Shown here: positions 52,860 through 62,286 of the stretch, in pieces
How positions within the stretch are numbered: position 1 is the first letter of the stretch
How the letters are laid out: every line of letters starts with the position of its first letter
From: Marichromatium gracile
GTDB lineage: Bacteria > Pseudomonadota > Gammaproteobacteria > Chromatiales > Chromatiaceae
DNA length: 64,000 nt
Reading direction: 5' to 3'
Assembly (NCBI RefSeq): GCF_004343155.1
Contig: NZ_SMDC01000002.1
Span: 310,001-374,000, forward strand
Translations under genes and position numbers: made by a program
The notes under the pieces: generated by a model
The model's database searches: none
What the model saw: only the letters and a program-made list of their open reading frames with translations
Told to the model about the DNA's origin: nothing

Positions 52860-54434
52860 GATGGTCCCCGGCGGCTTGCCGGTGATGTCGTAGACCACGC
52901 GTGAGACGCCGTTGACCTCGTTGACGATGCGCAGGCAGACGCGTTCGAGGAAGTCGTAGGGCAGGTGGGCCCAGCGGGCGGTCATGAAGTCGATGGTCTC
53001 GACCGCGCGCAGCGCGATGACGTGGGCGTAGAGACGGTTGTCGCCGACGACGCCGACCGAGCGCACCGGCAGGAACACGGCGAAGGCCTGCGAGACCTGA
53101 TCGTAGAGATCGGCCGCGCGCAGCTCCTCGATGAAGATGTGGTCGGCCTGACGCAGGGTCTCGGCATAGTCCTTCTCGACCTCGCCGAGGATGCGCACGC
53201 CCAAGCCGGGACCGGGGAAGGGGTGGCGGTAGACCATCTCCGAGGGCAGCCCCAGCTCGACGCCGATCTTGCGCACCTCGTCCTTGAACAGCTCGCGCAG
53301 CGGCTCGACCAGCGAGAGGTTCATTTCCTCGGGCAGGCCGCCGACGTTGTGGTGCGACTTGATGACCTTGGCCTTGCCGGTCTTGGCGCCGGCCGACTCG
53401 ATCACGTCGGGGTAGATGGTGCCCTGGGCGAGCCACTTGACGTCTTCGATGCGGCTGGCCTCGTCGTCGAACACCTCGATGAAGGTGTTGCCGATGATCT
53501 TGCGCTTCTGCTCGGGGTCGGAGACGCCCTTGAGCCGACCGAGGAAGCGTTCCTCGGCGTCGACGCGGATCACCTTCACGCCCATGTGGTTGGCGAAGGT
53601 GCGCATCACCTGATCGCCCTCGCCGAGACGCAGCAGGCCGTTGTCGACGAACACGCAGGTGAGCTGATCGCCGATGGCGCGGTGCAGCAACGCCGCGACC
53701 ACGCTGGAGTCGACCCCGCCGGAGAGTCCGAGCAGCACCTTGTCGCCGCCGACCTGCTCGCGGATGCGGGCGATGCTGTCGTCGATGATGTTGCTCGGGG
53801 TCCACAGGCTGGCGCAGCCGCAGATGTCGTGGACGAAGCGCTCGATGATGCGCTTGCCCTGACGGGTGTGGGTGACCTCGGGGTGGAACTGCACGCCGTA
53901 GAAGCCGCGGCTCTCGTCGGCGATGCCGGCGAGCGGGGCGTTGTCGGTCTCGGCGATGACGGTGAAGCCCTCGGGCAGGCTCTCGACGCGGTCGCCGTGG
54001 CTCATCCACACGTCGAGCAGACCGAAGCCGTCCGCGCTGGTGTGGTCCTCGATGTCGCGCAGCAGGCGCGAGTGACCGCGCGCGCGCACCTGGGCGTAGC
54101 CGTACTCGCGGTGGTTGGCGGCGTTGACGCTGCCGCCGAGCTGGGCGGCCATGGTCTGCATGCCGTAGCAGATGCCGAACACCGGCACGCCGAGCTCGAA
54201 GACCAGCGGATCGGCGCGCGGGGTCTCGGCCTCGTGCACCGACTGCGGGCCGCCGGAGAGGATGATGCCGCGCGGGGCGAAGTCGCGGATCGCCTGCGCG
54301 TCCATGTCGCACGGGTGGAGTTCGCAATAGACGCCGGCCTCGCGCACGCGGCGTGCGATCAGCTGGGTGTACTGGGAGCCGAAGTCCAGGATCAGGACGC
54401 GGTCGGCGTGGATGTTGGTGGTGTGACTGGACAT
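52848..54434 (-). CDS. guaA: GMP synthase (glutamine-hydrolysing) GuaA
   Basis: GuaA converts XMP to GMP using glutamine and ATP. The 528-residue protein has the class I amidotransferase domain ([18 protein letters not shown], nucleophile in [15 protein letters not shown]), the ATP-pyrophosphatase P-loop [11 protein letters not shown], and the C-terminal dimerisation domain ending PPGTIEWE. Start 54434 ([16 protein letters not shown]) is chosen, and the open frame to 54623 runs into the guaB-guaA spacer. The element described here is integrated at its last codons. It lies 124 bp after guaB. Confidence 0.97.
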   Translation of the reverse strand: MSSHTTNIHADRVLILDFGSQYTQLIARRVREAGVYCELHPCDMDAQAIRDFAPRGIILSGGPQSVHEAETPRADPLVFELGVPVFGICYGMQTMAAQLGGSVNAANHREYGYAQVRARGHSRLLRDIEDHTSADGFGLLDVWMSHGDRVESLPEGFTVIAETDNAPLAGIADESRGFYGVQFHPEVTHTRQGKRIIERFVHDICGCASLWTPSNIIDDSIARIREQVGGDKVLLGLSGGVDSSVVAALLHRAIGDQLTCVFVDNGLLRLGEGDQVMRTFANHMGVKVIRVDAEERFLGRLKGVSDPEQKRKIIGNTFIEVFDDEASRIEDVKWLAQGTIYPDVIESAGAKTGKAKVIKSHHNVGGLPEEMNLSLVEPLRELFKDEVRKIGVELGLPSEMVYRHPFPGPGLGVRILGEVEKDYAETLRQADHIFIEELRAADLYDQVSQAFAVFLPVRSVGVVGDNRLYAHVIALRAVETIDFMTARWAHLPYDFLERVCLRIVNEVNGVSRVVYDITGKPPGTIEWE

Positions 54435-54525
54435 TGGTGGTCTGCTGCTAGGGGTTGGCGCCACCCCGGTCGCCGCCGCGCGGGTCCGACCGACCCGGCC
54501 GCGCCTGGGGCATCGGCGCAAAGCG

Positions 54526-54553
54526 CATCGCGGCGCCCGAGGGCGCCGCGATG
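54526..54553 (-). terminator. Hairpin between guaB and guaA
   Basis: CATCGCGGCGCCC (54526-54538) and GGGCGCCGCGATG (54541-54553) form a perfect 13-bp inverted repeat just after the guaB stop. No T run follows, so it is more likely an attenuator or mRNA-stabilising element within the guaBA transcript. Confidence 0.55.
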
Positions 54554-54558
54554 GGGGC

Positions 54559-56025
54559 TTAGTTGTCGATGCGGTAGTTGGGCGCTTCCTTGGTGATCTG
54601 CACGTCGTGGACGTGCGACTCACGCATGCCCGCGGCGCTCACCCGCACGAACTGCGGCTTGGTGCGCATCTCGTCGATGGTGGCGCAGCCGGTGTAGCCC
54701 ATGCTCGAGCCGAGACCGCCGACGAGCTGGTGGATGACGTTGCGCAGGCTGCCCTTGTAGGGGACGCGCCCTTCGATGCCCTCGGGCACCAGCTTCTCCT
54801 TGTCGGTGTTCTCCTGGAAGTAGCGGTCGCTGGAGCCCTCGGTGGCGCCCATGGCGCCGAGCGAGCCCATGCCGCGATACGACTTGTAGGAGCGACCCTG
54901 GTAGATCTCGACCTCGCCGGGGGCCTCGTCGGTGCCGGCGAACATGCCGCCGATCATCACGCTGTTGGCGCCGGCGGCGATCACCTTGGCGACGTCGCCG
55001 GAGAAGCGCAGGCCGCCGTCGGCGATCACCGGGACGCCGCTGTCCTTGAGCTCCTCGGTGACGTTGGCCACCGCGGTGATCTGCGGCACGCCGACACCGG
55101 CGACGATGCGGGTGGTGCAGATCGAGCCCGGACCGATGCCGACCTTGACCGCGTCGGCGCCGGCCTCGACCAGCGCGCGCGCCGCCTCGGGGGTGGCGAT
55201 GTTGCCGCCGATCACCTGCACGTCGGGGTAGTGCTGCTTGACCCAGCGCACCCGGTCGAGCACGCCCTTGGAGTGACCGTGGGCGGTGTCGACCACCACC
55301 ACGTCGACGCCGGCCTCGACCAGCGCCGCGACCCGCTCCTCGGTGCCCTTGCCGACGCCGACGGCGGCGCCGCAGCGCAGCCGGCCCTGGTTGTCACGCG
55401 AGGCCTTGGGGAAGTCCTTGGCCTTCTGGATGTCCTTGACGGTGATCAGGCCGCGCAGCTCGAAGCGGTCGTTGACCACCAGCACCTTCTCGATGCGGTG
55501 CTTGTGCAGCAGGTTCATGACATCCTGACGGTCGGCGCCCTCGCGCACCGTGACCAGTCGCTCCTTGGGGGTCATGATGGCCGAGACCGGCGCGTCCATC
55601 CGCTTCTCGAAGCGCAGGTCGCGACCGGTGACGATACCGACCAGCTCGCCGTTGTCGGTGACCGGCACGCCGGAGATGTTGTTGGCGTGGGTGATCTGCA
55701 CCACCTCGCCGATGCTCAGGTGCGGCGAGACGGTGATCGGGTTGCGGATGATGCCGCTCTCGTACTTCTTGACCGTCAGCACCTCGCGGGCCTGGTGCTC
55801 GATGGTCATGTTCTTGTGGATGATGCCGATGCCGCCCTCGAGCGCCATCGAGATCGCCAGCCGTGCCTCGGTCACCGTATCCATGGCCGCCGACACCAAC
55901 GGGATGCGCAGATCGATCTCGCGGGTGAGCTTGGTCTGGAAATCCACCTCGCTCGGGATCACCGTGGAGTGAGCCGGGACGAGGAGGACGTCATCGAAGG
56001 TAAGTGCTTCCTGGATCAGGCGCAT
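54559..56025 (-). CDS. guaB: IMP dehydrogenase GuaB
   Basis: GuaB oxidises IMP to XMP, the rate-setting step of guanine nucleotide synthesis, directly before GuaA. The 488-residue protein begins [20 protein letters not shown]. It has a CBS-domain pair (about 95-205) and the catalytic loop [20 protein letters not shown] with the nucleophilic Cys. [19 protein letters not shown] is the mobile flap. ATG 56025 is chosen over the open frame to 56052. A sigma-70 promoter lies upstream at 56071-56099. Confidence 0.97.
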   Translation of the reverse strand: MRLIQEALTFDDVLLVPAHSTVIPSEVDFQTKLTREIDLRIPLVSAAMDTVTEARLAISMALEGGIGIIHKNMTIEHQAREVLTVKKYESGIIRNPITVSPHLSIGEVVQITHANNISGVPVTDNGELVGIVTGRDLRFEKRMDAPVSAIMTPKERLVTVREGADRQDVMNLLHKHRIEKVLVVNDRFELRGLITVKDIQKAKDFPKASRDNQGRLRCGAAVGVGKGTEERVAALVEAGVDVVVVDTAHGHSKGVLDRVRWVKQHYPDVQVIGGNIATPEAARALVEAGADAVKVGIGPGSICTTRIVAGVGVPQITAVANVTEELKDSGVPVIADGGLRFSGDVAKVIAAGANSVMIGGMFAGTDEAPGEVEIYQGRSYKSYRGMGSLGAMGATEGSSDRYFQENTDKEKLVPEGIEGRVPYKGSLRNVIHQLVGGLGSSMGYTGCATIDEMRTKPQFVRVSAAGMRESHVHDVQITKEAPNYRIDN

Positions 56026-56070
56026 GGGTGAAAGGGCTCCGGGGTGGTGCAAGGTGGAAGGTAACCTATA

Positions 56071-56099
56071 ATTATAAAACGTATATGGACTCCTGTAAA
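56071..56099 (-). promoter_or_regulatory. guaB sigma-70 promoter
   Basis: On the minus strand TTTACA (56099-56094) and TATAAT (56076-56071) are separated by exactly 17 bp, close to consensus, 46 bp before the guaB start. The divergent xseA begins 33 bp to the right. Confidence 0.8.
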
Positions 56100-56131
56100 C
56101 TGGCGTTTTCCCTTGGTCTCGGGGTGTGGCG

Positions 56132-57484
56132 ATGAGCGCGATCTTCGATCCGGATGTCTATACGGTCTCGCGGCTCAATCGCGAGGTCCGTGCGGTGCTC
56201 GACGGCGCCTTCCCGCTGTTGCGGGTGCGCGGCGAGGTCTCCAACCTCGCCGCGCCGGCCTCGGGGCATCTCTATTTCACCCTCCGCGACACCGGCGCGG
56301 CGGTACGCTGCGCGTTGTTTCGCGCCCGCGGGCGCTCGCTCGCGATGCGTCCGGCCAACGGTCAGCAGGTGGTGGTGCGCGCGCGTGTCGGGCTCTACGA
56401 GCCGCGCGGCGACTTCCAGCTCATCGTCGAGTCGCTCGAGGCCGACGGCGAGGGCGCCGCACGGCTGGCCTTCGAGCGGCTCGCCGCGCGGCTCGAGGCC
56501 GAGGGTCTGTGCGCGCCCGAGCGCAAGCGCGCGCCGCCGGCCTTTCCGCGTCAGGTCGGGCTGATCACCTCGCCGAGCGGGGCGGCGCTGCACGATCTGC
56601 TGGTGGTGCTGCGACGGCGCCAGCCGGGGCTGGCGGTGCTGATCTACCCGGCCCAGGTGCAGGGCGAGGGTGCCGCGGCCTCGCTGGTCGCGGCGCTGGC
56701 GCAGGCCAATGCCCGTGCCGAGTGCGACGTGCTGATCCTCGCCCGCGGCGGCGGCGCGCGCGAGGACCTGGAGGCGTTCAACGACGAGACCCTGGCGCGC
56801 GCCGTCGCCGCCTCGTCGATCCCGGTGGTGAGCGGGGTGGGGCACGAGACCGATCTCAGCATCGTCGATCTGGTCGCCGATCGGCGCGCGCCCACGCCCT
56901 CGGCGGCGGCCGAGCTGGTCGCCCCGGCGCGCGAGCCGCTGCTCGCCCGGCTCGATCGGCTCGAGGGTCGGCTGGCGCTGGCGTTGCGCCAACGCATCGA
57001 GACCGAGCGCCGACGGGTGCAGGGGTTGGAGCGTGGGTTGCGGCTGCTCCACCCGCGTGCCCGGCTCCAACAGCGCGCCCAGCAGCTCGATCGTCTGGAG
57101 GCGCGGCTGCGCGCGGCGCTGGCGGTGCGGTTGCGGCACGAGACGCAGCGTCTGGACGCGCTCGCCAATCGTCTCGAGCGCTGTCATCCGGGGCGGCGCC
57201 TGACGCCGGCGCGGGTACGGTTGGAGGCCCTGGAGCGGCGGCTGCATCAGGGGCAGGCGGCGCAGCTCGAGCGTCAGCGCGCGCGGCTGGCGCGCGCGGT
57301 CGCCGGGTTGGACGCGCGCGGTCCGCTGGCGACCCTGGCGCGTGGCTATGCCCTGGTCACCCAGCCGCCGGGCGGTGCCCCGGTGCGCGATCCGAGTGCG
57401 CTTGCGCCGGGGCAGCGGGTCGGGGTGCGGGTGAGCGGTGGGTGCTTCATCGCCCGGGTCGAGTCGGTGGCGGAGCCCGACTGA
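56132..57484 (+). CDS. xseA: Exodeoxyribonuclease VII large subunit XseA
   Basis: XseA is the catalytic subunit of exonuclease VII, which degrades single-stranded DNA. The 450-residue protein has an N-terminal OB fold ([20 protein letters not shown] and [20 protein letters not shown]) and the catalytic core ([54 protein letters not shown]). A long Arg/Leu-rich coiled-coil region and a short beta tail follow. ATG 56132 is chosen, with GTG 56126 two codons earlier also possible. xseB is not adjacent. Confidence 0.95.
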   Translation: MSAIFDPDVYTVSRLNREVRAVLDGAFPLLRVRGEVSNLAAPASGHLYFTLRDTGAAVRCALFRARGRSLAMRPANGQQVVVRARVGLYEPRGDFQLIVESLEADGEGAARLAFERLAARLEAEGLCAPERKRAPPAFPRQVGLITSPSGAALHDLLVVLRRRQPGLAVLIYPAQVQGEGAAASLVAALAQANARAECDVLILARGGGAREDLEAFNDETLARAVAASSIPVVSGVGHETDLSIVDLVADRRAPTPSAAAELVAPAREPLLARLDRLEGRLALALRQRIETERRRVQGLERGLRLLHPRARLQQRAQQLDRLEARLRAALAVRLRHETQRLDALANRLERCHPGRRLTPARVRLEALERRLHQGQAAQLERQRARLARAVAGLDARGPLATLARGYALVTQPPGGAPVRDPSALAPGQRVGVRVSGGCFIARVESVAEPD

Positions 57485-57490
57485 GCGCGC

Positions 57491-58891
57491 TCAGCCGTTG
57501 CTGGCGTAGTCGATGAAGCCCTTGTTGATGCTGTTGATCTTGCGGCCGTGTCGGCGCAGCACGCCGATCCCCTCGCGCCCGCCGGCGACATTGGTGTTGC
57601 CCTCGATGGTCACCAGCCGCGCCCCCTCGATGCGCTCGACCAGCCCGGTGTGACCGGCGCCGCCGGGGTCGCCGGTGTCAATCACGAAGATCGCGCCGGG
57701 CTGGACCCGCGTCGGGTCGGCGCTCGCCTCGGCCTGGGTGATGCGGCGCACCCCCTCGTGCCCGGCCCGGTTCCAGTGATCGAGCACCCCGGCGGTGTTG
57801 ATGCAGGGGTTGTCGATGCCGAGGCCGCGCGCGGCCTCGGCGAAGCACCAGTGGACGAAGGCCGCGCACCAGGGGTGGCCGCCGTCGAGCCCGGTGCTGG
57901 CGAGATAGGCCTCGACCCGGGGGCCGCGGTTCGACCCCGGTGGTTCCTCGCGCACCCCGATCTCGCCGCGGGCGATCTCCAGCACCTGGGTCAGCAGCCT
58001 GTCGGCGGCGCGCCTGCGGGGCGGCTCGGCGCCGAACAGCGCCGCCCAGGTCAGCGGCCCGAGGATGCCGTCGACCACCAGCGGCTCGCCGCGCGGGTCC
58101 TCGCTGCGTGCCTGGAACAGTCGCAACGCCGCCTCGGTCTTGCTGCCGAAATCGCCATCGATCACCAGCGCCGGGGCGGCGCAGCCGAGGGCGTTGAGTC
58201 GTCTCTGTACCCGGCGCACCAGCGCGCTGTCGCGCACGCCCTGGCGCAGCATCACCCCGGGGTAGTCGAGTGTGGCGGGCGCGCCGGTCGTCTCCGCCGT
58301 CGCCGGCTCGTCGAAGACCTCGACGCCGTGCGTCTCGAGCGCCTTGAGGAGGGTCGCCGCGCCGCACTGGCGCGAGACCAGCTCGGGGTCGAAGCGGCCG
58401 TCGGCGGCATACTTGCCCTTGCGGTAGTGCCCCGAGAAGGACCACAGATAGGGCGATCGCACCTCGGGGTGGTACTTGCGATAGCCCCAGCCGTTGTAGG
58501 CCTCAAGCCGGAACAGGGTGCCGGCCAATCCCCAGTCGTGCCAGCCGGCAAGCCCGCTCAGGTGCAACGCGTCGAGCGCCGAGCGCTCCCAGCTGAACGG
58601 CGGCTCGCCCGGTGGTCGACCGGCGGGGACGCGACGGGTGCGGGCGTGCAGCGGGTCGCCGTTGTGCAGATGGCGGTCGAAGCGCAGCCCGGACTCGAGC
58701 GCGTGGATGACGGCGATCACCGGCCAGGGGACCGCGGCGATGGCACCGAGCGCGCGATAGCGCTCCTGCTGGGCGAGGATCCGTGCGGCCAGTCGCTCGA
58801 CGGCGCCGGTACGATCGGGGGCGGTCGTGCAGCTGTTGAAAAGCCGGGTGTATTCCTCGCGCAGTGCCTCGAGACGGATCGGCGTCGACAT
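57491..58891 (-). CDS. Cell-wall hydrolase-like protein with peptidoglycan-binding and CHAP domains
   Basis: This 466-residue protein has no signal peptide. The first 180 residues resemble a lysozyme-like fold (VPWPVIAVIHALESGLRFD with a candidate catalytic Glu, and WGLAGTLFRLEAYNGWGY). A peptidoglycan-binding type 1 repeat lies near 225-295 (LVRRVQRRLNALG and VDGILGPLTWAALFG). A C-terminal CHAP-type amidohydrolase domain follows, with the nucleophile Cys near residue 342 in HPWCAAFVHWCF and a His in GGAGHTGLV. The mix is that of an endolysin or bacteriocin-like effector. AGGAG lies nine bases before ATG 58891. No phage genes are nearby. Confidence 0.8.
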   Translation of the reverse strand: MSTPIRLEALREEYTRLFNSCTTAPDRTGAVERLAARILAQQERYRALGAIAAVPWPVIAVIHALESGLRFDRHLHNGDPLHARTRRVPAGRPPGEPPFSWERSALDALHLSGLAGWHDWGLAGTLFRLEAYNGWGYRKYHPEVRSPYLWSFSGHYRKGKYAADGRFDPELVSRQCGAATLLKALETHGVEVFDEPATAETTGAPATLDYPGVMLRQGVRDSALVRRVQRRLNALGCAAPALVIDGDFGSKTEAALRLFQARSEDPRGEPLVVDGILGPLTWAALFGAEPPRRRAADRLLTQVLEIARGEIGVREEPPGSNRGPRVEAYLASTGLDGGHPWCAAFVHWCFAEAARGLGIDNPCINTAGVLDHWNRAGHEGVRRITQAEASADPTRVQPGAIFVIDTGDPGGAGHTGLVERIEGARLVTIEGNTNVAGGREGIGVLRRHGRKINSINKGFIDYASNG

Positions 58892-58955
58892 GGTGGCGTA
58901 CTCCTGTTGCCGGCGGATGGCGCGCCAACAGGCTAGCACGTTGCGTGTTTTTCGG

Positions 58956-59840
58956 TCAGTCCGAGAGCGCGTTGATCAGGGTGCGCCAGATCGGGTCCTC
59001 GCTGCCGTCGAGCGATGGCTGGTCCTCGACGAGGGCGAGCGCGCGTCCGCCGTCGTCGTAGAGACGCAGCTGGCGCCTGGAGGTGTCGGCGCGCTGGAAC
59101 ACCCAGGCGCTGTCGATCGCCCCGGTGTCGAGACGCAGTCGCGCGCCGTCGCCGATGAGCTGCAGCCAGGGCCCGGCGCGGCGGTGATGGGTGTGGAAGA
59201 CCCCGCTGAAGCGCTGGGCGACGCCGCGGGTGCCGGTGAGCACGTGCAGTGCGCGGCCCTGGTCGGCGAGGGCCTCGAACAGACACCCGACCAGCTCGTG
59301 ATCGACCAGGGTGAGCCGGCCGTGATCGCGCAGCCGGGGCGGATGGAGCCTGAGCCAGCCGCAGACCTCGGCCAGGTCGTGTCTGGTGTCGGGGTCGGTC
59401 GGCCCTTGCCAGGTGGACGGGGCTGGCTGGTGACGGCCCTGGCCAGGAGGAACACGACGGTCGTCGTCTTGATGTGTATGGATGAGCGTGCGCAGGGCGA
59501 AGTCGCTGGCGTCGCGCGCGAACGAGATGCCGAGCAGCTTGGCGCCGCCGGCGTCCTCGATGCGCAGGCCGCGTGGCTGGCCCTGCAGCCGCTGCCAGTG
59601 GGCGAGGAAGCCGTGTAGCGCGAAGCCGCGCCCCTCCAGCCAGGCGTAGTGATCGCGGATCCGAATACCCTGCAACAGCGCCTGCTGGGTGAGCTGTATG
59701 CCCGGTAGCTCGGTCTCGATCCACACCTGATCGAGACAGCCGAGGTCCCACAGCAGCTCGGCCCAGCGCCGGCGGTGCGGTGGCGATGGCGTGGCAGGGT
59801 GCAGTGGGGTGACGGTGGCGAGGTTGGCGTTGGCGTGCAT
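58956..59840 (-). CDS. HemS/HmuS-type haem-utilisation domain protein
   Basis: This 294-residue protein matches one repeat of the HemS/ChuS/HmuS fold in its second half: VLTGTRGVAQRFSG, then GPWLQLIGDGARLRL, then IDSAWVFQRADTSRRQLRLYDDGG. A weaker copy may form the first half. Family members bind or degrade haem in the cytoplasm after import. It is the third gene of a leftward hemP cluster with a Fur-box-like site, so iron control is likely. It is shorter than the roughly 345-residue two-repeat HemS. Confidence 0.75.
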   Translation of the reverse strand: MHANANLATVTPLHPATPSPPHRRRWAELLWDLGCLDQVWIETELPGIQLTQQALLQGIRIRDHYAWLEGRGFALHGFLAHWQRLQGQPRGLRIEDAGGAKLLGISFARDASDFALRTLIHTHQDDDRRVPPGQGRHQPAPSTWQGPTDPDTRHDLAEVCGWLRLHPPRLRDHGRLTLVDHELVGCLFEALADQGRALHVLTGTRGVAQRFSGVFHTHHRRAGPWLQLIGDGARLRLDTGAIDSAWVFQRADTSRRQLRLYDDGGRALALVEDQPSLDGSEDPIWRTLINALSD

Positions 59841-60018
59841 CTGCGGCTCCTGTCGATCAGGCTTGAGGCGGTGGCCGCTCCCCGCGCGCGGGCGAGGGCC
59901 GAGTCCCCGCGCGCGGGCGAGGGCCGAGCTGCGCTGGCCAGGGAGGCGCTGCTGGCCGGTATCGGGCTGGCGCGGCCTGGTTCCGTGCCCGGTGATCTAG
60001 GGCGTCGGTGGCAATCCT

Positions 60019-60312
60019 TCAATGGCTATGCGCCAGGGTGCCGGCGCGCTGCTCGGCCAGCCAGCGCCAGTGTCGGGCGAAGCGGCGCAGGTGGCACTGC
60101 TGGTCGGGGTCGCGGCTGCCGGCGGGGTGCAGATAGAGCGCCTCGATGTGCTGGATCACGGCCCGGGCATGGCGCGTCGAGCCCTCGTGCGCATAGCGGC
60201 GGATGAGTTCGCGCAGCCGTGATTCCAACTCGCCGGGCGCGAGCCGGTGGAGGTCCTGGGCGGTGAGCTGGTCGGTGATCTCCTGCATATCCTGTACCTC
60301 TGAGGTCGTCAT
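60019..60312 (-). CDS. Small hypothetical protein in hemP cluster
   Basis: This 97-residue helical, Arg/His-rich protein runs MTTSEVQDMQEITDQL to RWLAEQRAGTLAHSH. It lies between hemP and the HemS-like gene and is probably co-transcribed. ATG 60312 is a guess. ATG 60288 (MQEITDQL) and a longer frame to 60486 also exist. No family is recognised. Confidence 0.6.
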   Translation of the reverse strand: MTTSEVQDMQEITDQLTAQDLHRLAPGELESRLRELIRRYAHEGSTRHARAVIQHIEALYLHPAGSRDPDQQCHLRRFARHWRWLAEQRAGTLAHSH

Positions 60313-60580
60313 CGGAGACACGCTCTCGGCTGCGGCGGGGCGAGGGTGTTCGCGTGCCGCTGGAGAGGTGTCGACAGGGTGCCGCATCCGTGCGGCGCAG
60401 CGATGCCCTTGGGTCAGGGCTGGCGGGGATGTCCAGGGTGGCGTTGCCGCCCCGGAGGGCGCGGGTTCTGGTGTGGCGATGTCCATGTCGGGGTCTGTGT
60501 GTTCCTGGTCCGGTCGGCAGGGCCGCGCGGCGAGCGGGACTGGCAGTGAGGGGCCAGACCCGGCGCCGCGTCGGCTGGGA

Positions 60581-60766
60581 CTATTTGGTCAGGATCAGCT
60601 TGTTGTTGCGGGTCATCCTGAGAAAGTAGCGCTCACCGGCGTGATCGATGAGCAGCAGGTGCTGACCGCCGAGCAGGGTGTGGCTGTCGATGCTGCGCAT
60701 CTGCGGCGGGCCCTTGCGGCAAAGGGGGGCCTGGCGGTGGCTGTCTGTCGAGGGAACGGATGGCAT
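60581..60766 (-). CDS. hemP: Hemin uptake protein HemP
   Basis: This 61-residue protein has the complete HemP signature in its last 38 residues: RSIDSHTLLGGQHLLLIDHA followed by GERYFLRMTRNNKLILTK. HemP proteins are small factors needed for haem uptake or its regulation, always iron-regulated. ATG 60766 is used, with GTG 60772 as an alternative. A Fur-box-like sequence lies about 45 bp upstream. Confidence 0.92.
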   Translation of the reverse strand: MPSVPSTDSHRQAPLCRKGPPQMRSIDSHTLLGGQHLLLIDHAGERYFLRMTRNNKLILTK

Positions 60767-60810
60767 GGTCACGGCGCTCGGTCTCCAGTCTCGCGTTGGT
60801 GAATCTTACA

Positions 60811-60838
60811 AATGACAATCGTTATCGTTTGCGATAAC
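60811..60838 (-). promoter_or_regulatory. Fur box upstream of hemP
   Basis: Read leftward the sequence is GTTATCGCAAACGATAACGATTGTCATT, with overlapping GATAAC/GATTGT/CATT hexamers close to the Fur consensus (GATAATGATAATCATTATC). It lies between hemP and the convergently placed solute-binding gene, so it should control hemP. Confidence 0.75.
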
Positions 60839-60881
60839 GCTAGTCTCTCGCGTACTGGATGTCAACCCCTGGTTGCGCCGC

Positions 60882-61706
60882 TCAGTGTGTCTGGCCCTCG
60901 CCGAGATAGTCCCGCAGGAGTTGCTGATACTCGGGCTCCTGCTTGAAGCGGGCGAGTTCGACGGAGAAGCGCTCGACCAGCTCGGGGGAGACACGCGCCT
61001 TGCTGAAGATGATGTAGATGCCGTCGCTCTTGATCGGGTGAGCGGTGATCGGAACGATGCTATCGAGCATCCCCATCCGCTCGATGATGTGGTGGGCATT
61101 GCCGTGTTCGGCGATCACGAAGTCGAGCCGACCGGCCTGGAGCTTGCGAAAGTTCTGCTCGTCGCTCTCGGCCGCCTCATAGACCTGATGGCGCTCGACG
61201 AACGCCCAGAACTCCGGCGTATAGCTGTAGCCGCGGACCACGCCGACGCGGTGGCCGCGCAGGTCGTCGAGTCCGTGGTAGGTCGCCGCCAGCTCGCGGG
61301 AGGTCCAGAGTTCCCAGGGGGTTTCCACCAGCGGTTGTTCGGGATAGAGGGCGAACTCGCTGCGTGCGTCGGTGTAGTTGGCCGAGAAGAGCGCATCGGC
61401 GGCACCGCGTTCGAGCATGATGATGGCGCGCTTCCAGGGGTAGACCCGGGTCTCGCGGACGGCCACATCGAGCCGCTCGAAGATGCGGCGCACCACTTGG
61501 GTGCTGAAGCCGTCGAGTCTGCCGTCGACGACCATCTGGTAGGGCGCCCAGAGGTCGCAGATCACGTTGAGTTGCGGTGTCTCGGTCGCCGCCCTGGCCG
61601 GTTGCGCCAGGGCGGCCGCGCCGCACAGCAGCATCAGCGCTGTCGCATGCATGAGGCGTGCGATGAGCCCGTGTCGGGCGAGAGAGGGCGGGAGGGTGTG
61701 GCGCAT
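60882..61706 (-). CDS. Periplasmic solute-binding protein, family 3 type
   Basis: This 274-residue protein has a signal peptide (MRHTLPPSLARHGLIARLM, then a hydrophobic stretch to AQPARA) and an amino-acid-type binding fold: LNVICDLWAPYQMVVDGRLD, ADALFSANYTDARSEF and LRGHRVGVVRGYSY. It lacks permease genes, so it may be an orphan sensor domain protein rather than a transporter part. AGGA eight bases before ATG 61706 fixes the start. The large divergent gap to the chemoreceptor gene holds CG-rich repeats. Confidence 0.85.
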   Translation of the reverse strand: MRHTLPPSLARHGLIARLMHATALMLLCGAAALAQPARAATETPQLNVICDLWAPYQMVVDGRLDGFSTQVVRRIFERLDVAVRETRVYPWKRAIIMLERGAADALFSANYTDARSEFALYPEQPLVETPWELWTSRELAATYHGLDDLRGHRVGVVRGYSYTPEFWAFVERHQVYEAAESDEQNFRKLQAGRLDFVIAEHGNAHHIIERMGMLDSIVPITAHPIKSDGIYIIFSKARVSPELVERFSVELARFKQEPEYQQLLRDYLGEGQTH

Positions 61707-61882
61707 GGTGAGATCCTGGCGGGGCATTGGCGGGCCTGTCTGGAGCAGTGGATGGGGACGGCTTGATGGCTCGCCAAGGCAGCCGATGATGCGTTGATGC
61801 TGTACGCGTGCATCGTCGCGGTGGCGTGGCCTGCGGCGGCTGCGTGCTCATCATGCCGGTCGCCGGCCCTGGCGGTGGCTGC

Positions 61883-62050
61883 TCTAAACTTCGCACGCGC
61901 GCGAGAGATATTGATCGCGATTCATTGAGATCCGCGAAGATCAAGTCGAGTTCTAAACTTCGCGCGCGCGAGAGAATTGATGCCAACACTGCCTGCGGGT
62001 ACACAATTACCCGACGCTCTGAACTTCGCGCGCGCGCGCGAGAATTGATG
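61883..62050. repeat. Three ~32-bp repeats with alternating CG tracts
   Basis: TCTRAACTTCGC followed by (CG)n and GAGA-ATTGAT occurs at 61883-61914, 61952-61982 and 62018-62050, 69 and 66 bp apart. The alternating CG tracts are 8-16 bp and could adopt Z-DNA. They fill the 580-bp gap between the solute-binding gene and the chemoreceptor gene, where I see no gene. Confidence 0.75.
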
Positions 62051-62286
62051 ATATCGTGCCATCGGGCTTGCTGATCGGCATCCCGCCAGCGGTCGCGATT
62101 CGCATGACGGACTTGAGTCGCTTTCATCAAAAAGCTTGATCTGACACACACTGTCTGTCACTCGACATGGACTGGCGCGTTAAAGGCTGATCTCTTGCCC
62201 GGGTTCGCGCTGGATGCGACGAGCGGTCCGGGGGGACGTGTCAACGCCGGCGCGAGCGTCCGACAGTGAAGTGAGGAGATATTAGT

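Noticed and set aside
52965-54596. Long plus-strand open frame across guaA
   Set aside because: Antisense shadow of guaA, very rich in Asp/Gly/Val from codon-phase bias, with no start signal.
54607-56031. Long plus-strand open frame across guaB
   Set aside because: Same pattern of codon-phase shadow. guaB is unambiguous on the minus strand.
61808-62074. 88-codon open frame over the CG repeats, giving repeated SKLRARAR-type peptides
   Set aside because: The peptide repeat is only a reading of the DNA repeats. It has no ribosome site or family match and sits in an intergenic region.
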